Below are positions 58,483-64,000 of a stretch of 64,000 nucleotides of DNA, piece by piece (within the stretch, counting starts at the first letter, position 1; the number at the start of each line of letters is the position of its first letter). The notes beneath the pieces are model-generated. The model searched no databases. It saw only the letters and a list, made by a program, of their open reading frames with translations, and was not told the origin of the DNA. This DNA comes from Siphonodentalium dalli (Eukaryota; Mollusca; Scaphopoda; Gadilida; Siphonodentaliidae): contig CP136068.1 in NCBI GenBank assembly GCA_032622095.1, positions 13,189,729 to 13,253,728 of the forward strand. Direction: 5' to 3'. The position numbers and the translations under genes are program-made.

Positions 58483-59372
58483 CTCTGCGGCAGGGAATAT
58501 ATACAACGGGAAGGTTCACTTCCTATTGGCTCAACGTAATGCATGACGTCGCCAGCATCCGCCATTCTGGTAGGATAGAAGAGCGAATGGCGTCATTGGG
58601 TACCGCAGCGCTATTCGCCTTGTGTGTAAACAAAATCGAAATAGTAGGCCTATAAAAGAATAAACAATCAAACAAAAGGCAACATTTGTGACTATATATC
58701 ATACTTTAATCCACCAACATGAAAAAAATATATTTTAAAGCAAATGAGTATTTATTTCAACCAAATTACGATGTCTTTCTTGCCAATTTTCGTTTGTTAT
58801 TCAATGTCGAAATTTTGGCTGAGATCATTCAATTCATAACTGTGATGATGCCTATTTTAAATTAAAATGCCGGCGTACCAAATTTTGAAACATAAACTTA
58901 AAATAAAATTCATTTGGAAACATTACAGAATAACTCCATGCTTGTTGGCTCTGGCGGCTATGAAGAGTCAAAAGTGTCAAAATCAAAGTGTGGGTGGACC
59001 GTGGAGCCCTGTGAGATTTTACACAATTCTGAGGCTTCTCAAGTCAATAACATCTATGCTAGTTCAAGTAGTTTTGCTATGTGGTAATGTACATTCATTG
59101 GGCTGCACTAGCCACACCCTTACTCCCTTAGTCATTGCTACATTAATAATTTAATATTTGGAATCAAATACTTAGTCATTTCAAGCATTACCCATTAAAA
59201 CAAGAATTCTGATAATATCAAATATTTAATTATGTACTAGGTTTATAGATTTATAAATAGGCTACATGTGATTTTTTTTTTGTTCTGAAGAAAGATTAAT
59301 TAATTAGTGAGTGTTCAAACATTTAAGGCTATATATAAATGTATTTTACTCATGTTGAGCCTTGCTTAGTCC

Positions 59373-60305
59373 TAGTCCAAGTCTTCTCGTACTAAAACCG
59401 GCTAAGATATTGGGATGGAGGTGCCGGTCTTTAGTCCGAGTTCCAGGCCCATGGTCTCCTTTGACACGAGTTAATCGTTAGTGACCCGCTCAAATAAAAC
59501 CACAATTATATGAAATAAAATATCACAATTGCTACAATAAACGGATAGTTTCCGCAGAAGACATGCTATTTGATCTGAAACCCACATCGGTTGTGAATTG
59601 AAAGCGGTAATTTAATGTGAAAAGAAACTTTTGCCGCAGTGTTTACATATTTTTTAAAGTATGCGAACTCAGTTGACCTTGCGAACTGCGTTCGGCATTT
59701 TCCGGTGAAAATATTCCGTAGATTTTCAATCAACCACGCACGATGAATTCTCCATTGTAATCGTAATTATACGTGACAATAAATAAATTATTACATAGAT
59801 TAAATACATATTGAAGATATAAATGTAATACATTAAATAAATTACGGGAATTATAACCATCTCACAGTTTAAAACAGTGTAAACACAATGACCATTAGAA
59901 TATCATGGGGGCCGCCATTTTGTTTGTATCGAAATTCGTCTCGGCCAAAACAAACACCGGACAATGCCGAAGTTCTTCGGAACCTGAGTTCGGCTTTCAG
60001 TTAAGTAAACAAACAGAAAAAACAGCGATGTTGGTGACAATCAACCGGAATATTCTATGCGTAATTTAACATGAAAGTTAGATTATTATACACCATTATG
60101 ACCATGATATGTCTCTCTTTCCGATGTATATAGCATCATGTATTGATTCATTAGGTAAATCGAGTAAAATACACCACAGATTCCCGCCACAGATCGTGGG
60201 CGTAACTCGTGTGATAGGATTGGTATGCAAGCGGGCTGGGACTAAACGCCAGCAAATCGCCATCCCAATATCTTAGCTGGTTTTAGTACGAGAAGACTGG
60301 GACTA
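59373..60305. mobile_element. 933-bp TIR element, 9-bp target duplication (nested)
   Basis: TAGTCCAAGTCTTCTCGTAC at the left and its complement (...GTACGAGAAGACTGGGACTA) at the right give TIRs of about 46 bp. GCTTAGTCC flanks both sides (59364-59372, 60306-60314). A 9-bp duplication fits Mutator-like elements. No ORF. It is inserted inside the hAT-like element, so it is younger. The copy at 20464-21530 lacks the right end. Confidence 0.85.
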
Positions 60306-60833
60306 GCTTAGTCCTTGCGTTCATGGTATATGAGAACTCAGAGAATGATAATTTGGGAAATTTAGGCTACATATGCTTCTTTTTTATTTTAATATTTAAC
60401 AAAGATTGAAATTTTCACACACATCAACGCAATATATTTTTATAACTGCATCAAAATTTCCCAAATAAACTCATCATATTTAATTTTAATGATATACATG
60501 ACCCAGAGATGCTATAATTTATAAATTCTTGAATAAATACTGGGTATTGTAAGTTATGTTTGCCAATATATTACATAGCAGTAGGCATGTAGTGTAGCCA
60601 TGAATATAAGAAAATAATGTCATCGGTTATTTTTGGAAAACATAGAGGATGATTGTATCTCCATGGCACCTCATAATGATTGACACCATAAGGTAAATTA
60701 ATCATGATCGATTGCGTGACACATGTCTATCACATTGTAAGTACCGGTACCACACCATTTGCTGAAAATGGCACAATATTATATAGTGCTGTATGCTAAT
60801 AACAGAACGTTAAAATTATTGTTTCCCCATACC

Positions 60834-61016
60834 ATAGACTATATTTAAGAGTAGGCGGGTAGGCCTATATATTATACGTGCGATTTTACTTAACTTATAC
60901 TTGCAGGTAGGTTTAAATATTTAAACTGTTATTTTGATATTGAAAATCTATAGATATCACACAAATAATTAAATATATAGGCCTACATCTGCCGCCATTC
61001 ACTATACATAGTCTAT
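60834..61016. mobile_element. 183-bp palindromic MITE
   Basis: ATAGACTATATTTAAGAGTAGG and 'taggcctatatatta' at the left are mirrored by 'taatatataggccta'-like sequence and ATAGTCTAT at the right (about 45-bp imperfect arms). Nested inside the hAT-like element. Target duplication is not clear. Confidence 0.5.
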
Positions 61017-62000
61017 CCAACAGACAATTTAAGTACGGTACTATAAGGACAAAATATGGATATGAAATGTAAATGAAATATTTGCTACTACCTGGTAAGT
61101 CTTACCGGTAGGGTTTTTTTGTATGTGGGTAGCAGGGTAGGTATAGGACCACTGGACCAGGGAAGTTTATGATATCATGGCCCAAAGATTTGATATTTGG
61201 TGGATGTTTTGAAATATCAAGTATTTCAGATTGATAAAATGGCACTGCAAACATAATGAAATGTAGTGTATAAAGTGTAACATACTATTTATTTGTAATA
61301 CAGTATACTGGTAGCATGTATATATGTGTCCCACCAACCCCTGTAATTGATGTAAACTCATCATATATTGATGGTACATACATATAGTGTATGCGAGATT
61401 AGTGAAATATATCATGTATGCAGGACTCAATATAAATGGCATTAACTTGTACTCAGACTCCATAATTATTCCCATATCAACTGGTATGCCAGTTTCATAA
61501 TAAAAGTGGCATCTGGAATGTAAGCCCTACTGAATGGTGCCCTTGGTGGAGCTTTTAAAACATGTTTAAATTGTGGTTATATTCTAAGCAATTAATTTAA
61601 ATGACCAAGGTTGTGAACTTTGATCCCATAATAGATCTAAAATTTTTTTCCATAATAGATCTCAATTTTTTTTTAATTAGAGACATGACTCAGGTAATGT
61701 TATGGACATAGTCATTAGTCAAATTATGAAAGACAGTCGTATTTGACACAGAAATCCCACCCAGTAAGTTTGTTTTCTAGTACTCACTGTACTGGTACTG
61801 GTAGACATACAAGTTAAATGAATTTTCAATTCGATCCATTCGAATATATCATATATGGATATGGATTACCACTTTAGTTCCTCTACTTCAGCGATATGTT
61901 GATCCCACAAATATCCTGGATGCCACTTTGATTTGTAAATCATTTTCAAACTCCCACACTTTTAACTTATTAGTAAAAGTAAACAAGGAAGTAACGATGC
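61017..62000. other. Interior of the hAT-like element, no gene recognised
   Basis: A 102-codon minus-strand frame (61167-61475) is hydrophobic and His/Tyr-rich with no family motif. Nothing resembling a hAT dimerisation domain is present. Confidence 0.4.
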
Positions 62001-62256
62001 GATGACGTACGTTCCTACCAGGGTATCCTACCAGAATGGCGTCATGACAACTTCCGGTGATTACCACAAATGCGCGGAGTGAACCTTCCCGTTGTATATA
62101 TTCCCTGCTCTGCGGCCACTTATTTTTCTTGCTAATAATAATAAAAACAATAGGTGGCATCAGAGATGCGGTGTCTCGTTTTCGGTGGCTTACCGCCGGT
62201 GTCTACCACCAATTGGTGTGCATCAGTATCAGTAGACTAATTAATAGGTAAAATCG

Positions 62257-63120
62257 AAAAATGACTAATTAAGGGCCATAACTCCATCAAATTTTATCGG
62301 TCCAGGCTGGTTTTCGAACTCGTCCGAAATATTTTTGGCAAGTATGTCTATTCCAAATTTTAAACAAATCGGAGGACGTTTGTTGAAGTTATCGCGCTAA
62401 CGAGCTGAAAATTCATGAAAAATGACTAATTAAGGGCCATAACTCTATCAAATTTTATCGGACCAGGCCGGTTTTCGAACTCATCCGAGATATTCTTGGG
62501 AGACACCTATATACCAAATTTCAATCAAATCGGATAATGTTTGTTGAAGTTAAGGCGCTAACGAGCTGAAAATTTGTGAAAAATGACTAATTAAGGGCCA
62601 TAACTCTATCAAATTTTATCGGACCAGACCGGTTTTCGAACTCATCCGAGATATTTTTGGGAGACACCTATATACCAAATTTCAATAAAATTGGATGTTT
62701 GTTGAAGTTATTGCGCTAACGAGCTGAACATTTATGAAAAATGACTAATTAAGGGCCATAACTCTATCAAATTTTATCGGACCAGGCCGGTTTTCGAACT
62801 CATCCGAGATATTCTTGGGAGACACCTATATTCCAAATTTCAATCGAATCAGATAACGTTTGTTGAAGCTGTTGCGCTAACGAGCCTAAAATCAGTAAAA
62901 AATGGCAAAGGGCCATAACTCTGTAATAAATGTGCGGACAAACCCAATTTTTTGTCTGCAGCTTACGTGCATGGATATGTACTCACACACCAAATTTTTT
63001 TTCTAATCCGTCAATAAACGGTTGAGTTATAAGCAAAACACGTCGCCAGCCCGCCCGTCCGCCCGCCGTCCCCGATAAAACTATAAGTAGAGTTTTGGAA
63101 AAAAACTCGACTAACAACAA
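62257..63120 (+). repeat. 161-bp tandem array with GC-rich tail
   Basis: ATGACTAATTAAGGGCCATA starts units at 62261, 62422, 62583 and 62741, with a variant at 62902 (spacing 161, 161, 158, 161). Units contain 'accaggccggttttcgaact' and 'gcgctaacgagctgaa'. The array is followed by 'gccagcccgcccgtccgccc' and 'actataagtagagttttgg'. Same modular architecture as the GACG-tailed elements. Confidence 0.85.
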
Positions 63121-63289
63121 GAGGTTGCACCACGGGTGCTGGGATAGCCACATGGTGGAACTTGAAGTATAGGCAGGTCAGAAACCAAATTATGAAAAAT
63201 GAAAGTGTCAATGACACTGTAGCTCAACTTAGGTAGGGGAATAATTTAATGGTTGACAGTAAATGAAGGAATAGGAAAGGTGCTAATTG

Positions 63290-64000
63290 AAATGTCTAAT
63301 CTGCGCCAAAGGATTTAGTGATGCAAAGAGTAAAATACAAGATGGCTGCTGGCAAATTTTATGAAGATCTGACCAAAGCTACGACCTACATGTATGTACA
63401 AACTTCATGATGATCGGACGAACAGTACTACCTGTTGACTGCGCCAATGGATTGAATTTTGAAATCCAAAATGGCCCGCGCGAAAGGATTTAGTCATACA
63501 AAGAGTTACTGTTATCATCCATGACAAATTTCATGACCATCTGCACCAAGGTTACGACCTGTAGCCCGCACCAAAGGATTTAGTCATGCAAAGAGTAAAA
63601 TCCAAGATGGCTGCTGGCAGCCATGTTTTTTGGCCGAACGACTCCAAAATCACTTGTTCCCATCTACATGTCATTATTAACATCAATGACAAATTTAATG
63701 ATGATCAGACAAACAGTACGACCTGTAGCCCGCGCCAATTGATTGAATCTTGAAATCCAAGATGGCTGCCAGCGGCCATATTTTTTGGCCAAATGACCCC
63801 AAAATGACTCATTCCCATCTACATGTCAATGTCAACATTCATGACAAATTTCATAAAGATTAGACCAAGGTACGACCTGTAGCCCGCGCCAAAGGATTTA
63901 GTCATGCAAAGAGTAAAATCCAAGATGGCTGCTGGCGGCCATGTTTTTCGGCTGAACGACCCCAAAATGACTCGTTCCCATCTACATGTCATTGTTAACA
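63290..64000. repeat. ~160-bp 'aagatggctgc' tandem array, runs off the window
   Basis: 'atccaagatggctgc' occurs near 63600, 63757 and 63918, with 'gcaaaggatttagtcatgc' and 'cccatctacatgtcattgt' phrases in each unit. A single unit of this family lies in the 20859-21376 insertion. The array continues beyond position 64000. Confidence 0.75.

Larger units (their letters stand above)
58491..62107. mobile_element. 3.6-kb hAT-like element with perfect 8-bp target duplication
   Basis: CAGGGAATATATACAACGGG at 58491 is mirrored at the right end (...TATATTCCCTG, 62107), with further inverted similarity inside ('gccattctggtaggat'/'atcctaccagaatggc'). CTCTGCGG stands at 58483-58490 and 62108-62115. CAGGG ends plus an 8-bp duplication are diagnostic of the hAT superfamily. 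No transposase frame is recognisable, so it is non-autonomous. It hosts the nested elements at 59373-60305 and 60834-61016. Confidence 0.8.

Noticed and set aside
58867-59154. 95-codon frame as a hAT transposase remnant
   Set aside because: No BED finger, catalytic or dimerisation motif; hydrophobic, AT-driven composition.

Overview
The window looks like repeat-dense, AT-rich nuclear DNA of a marine invertebrate. A lophotrochozoan such as a mollusc or brachiopod is my best guess. The reasons are the short-unit satellite arrays, the cggacggacgg-type tails, the phrase 'aagggccataactc', a DIRS-type retrotransposon, Helitron-like arrays and several non-autonomous DNA transposons. The only credible host coding sequence is one intron-bounded exon on the minus strand (36318-36668). 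I see no rRNA, tRNA, CRISPR or bacterial-type operon. Most of the sequence is mobile or tandemly repeated DNA, much of it nested.

Layout. 1-960: head-to-tail copies of a non-autonomous Helitron-like family (family 1). 1770-4150: degenerate ~165-bp units ending in a GACG microsatellite and a hairpin, with an inverted-repeat element embedded. 4590-5018: 42-bp minisatellite. 6270-7300: 269-bp satellite. 8515-19684: eleven Helitron-like elements (family 2) joined end to end, fused at 19685-20326 to a family-1 3' half. 20464-21530: truncated copy of the element that is intact at 59373-60305, carrying a nested CAGGGG-type insertion. 22128-27350: a 5.2-kb foldback structure whose loop is a ~185-bp tandem array. 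30106-32330: long-TIR element with a 9-bp target duplication and a dead LINE 3' end inside. 32766-35369: long-TIR element with arms packed with GCGGTA-type motifs. 36318-36668: Ig-like exon. 37235-39113: inverted-repeat element with a broken zinc-ribbon-like ORF. 39238-39965: dead LINE endonuclease/linker region followed by the start of another element. 40560-46340: dispersed repeats and a 157-bp satellite. 48513-48718: a 206-bp near-perfect palindromic insertion, with its unoccupied duplicate 540 bp away.

49120-57200 is a DIRS-order retrotransposon on the plus strand: Gag-like ORF, reverse transcriptase, RNase H, methyltransferase-like segment and tyrosine recombinase. The order and motifs are intact, but at least two nonsense codons and several frameshifts break it. 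A 3.5-kb insertion (51104-54588) splits the reverse transcriptase. That insertion contains its own foldback satellite and tandem units, and its first ~60 bases recur at 39903 beside the dead LINE. 58491-62107 is a 3.6-kb hAT-like element with a perfect 8-bp target duplication. The window ends in a 161-bp array and a further ~160-bp 'aagatggctgc' array.

The most interesting content is structural. First, the Helitron-like concatemer has ten joints with no base between units, and its units carry repeated GCGCATGCGC palindromes and TCAAGGTCA motifs. Second, several insertions can be dated or polarised because an empty or intact copy lies in the same window. Third, one architecture recurs: tandem 120-170-bp units, then a GC-rich tail, then a short terminal hairpin. 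All identities come from reading the sequence; no database search was run.
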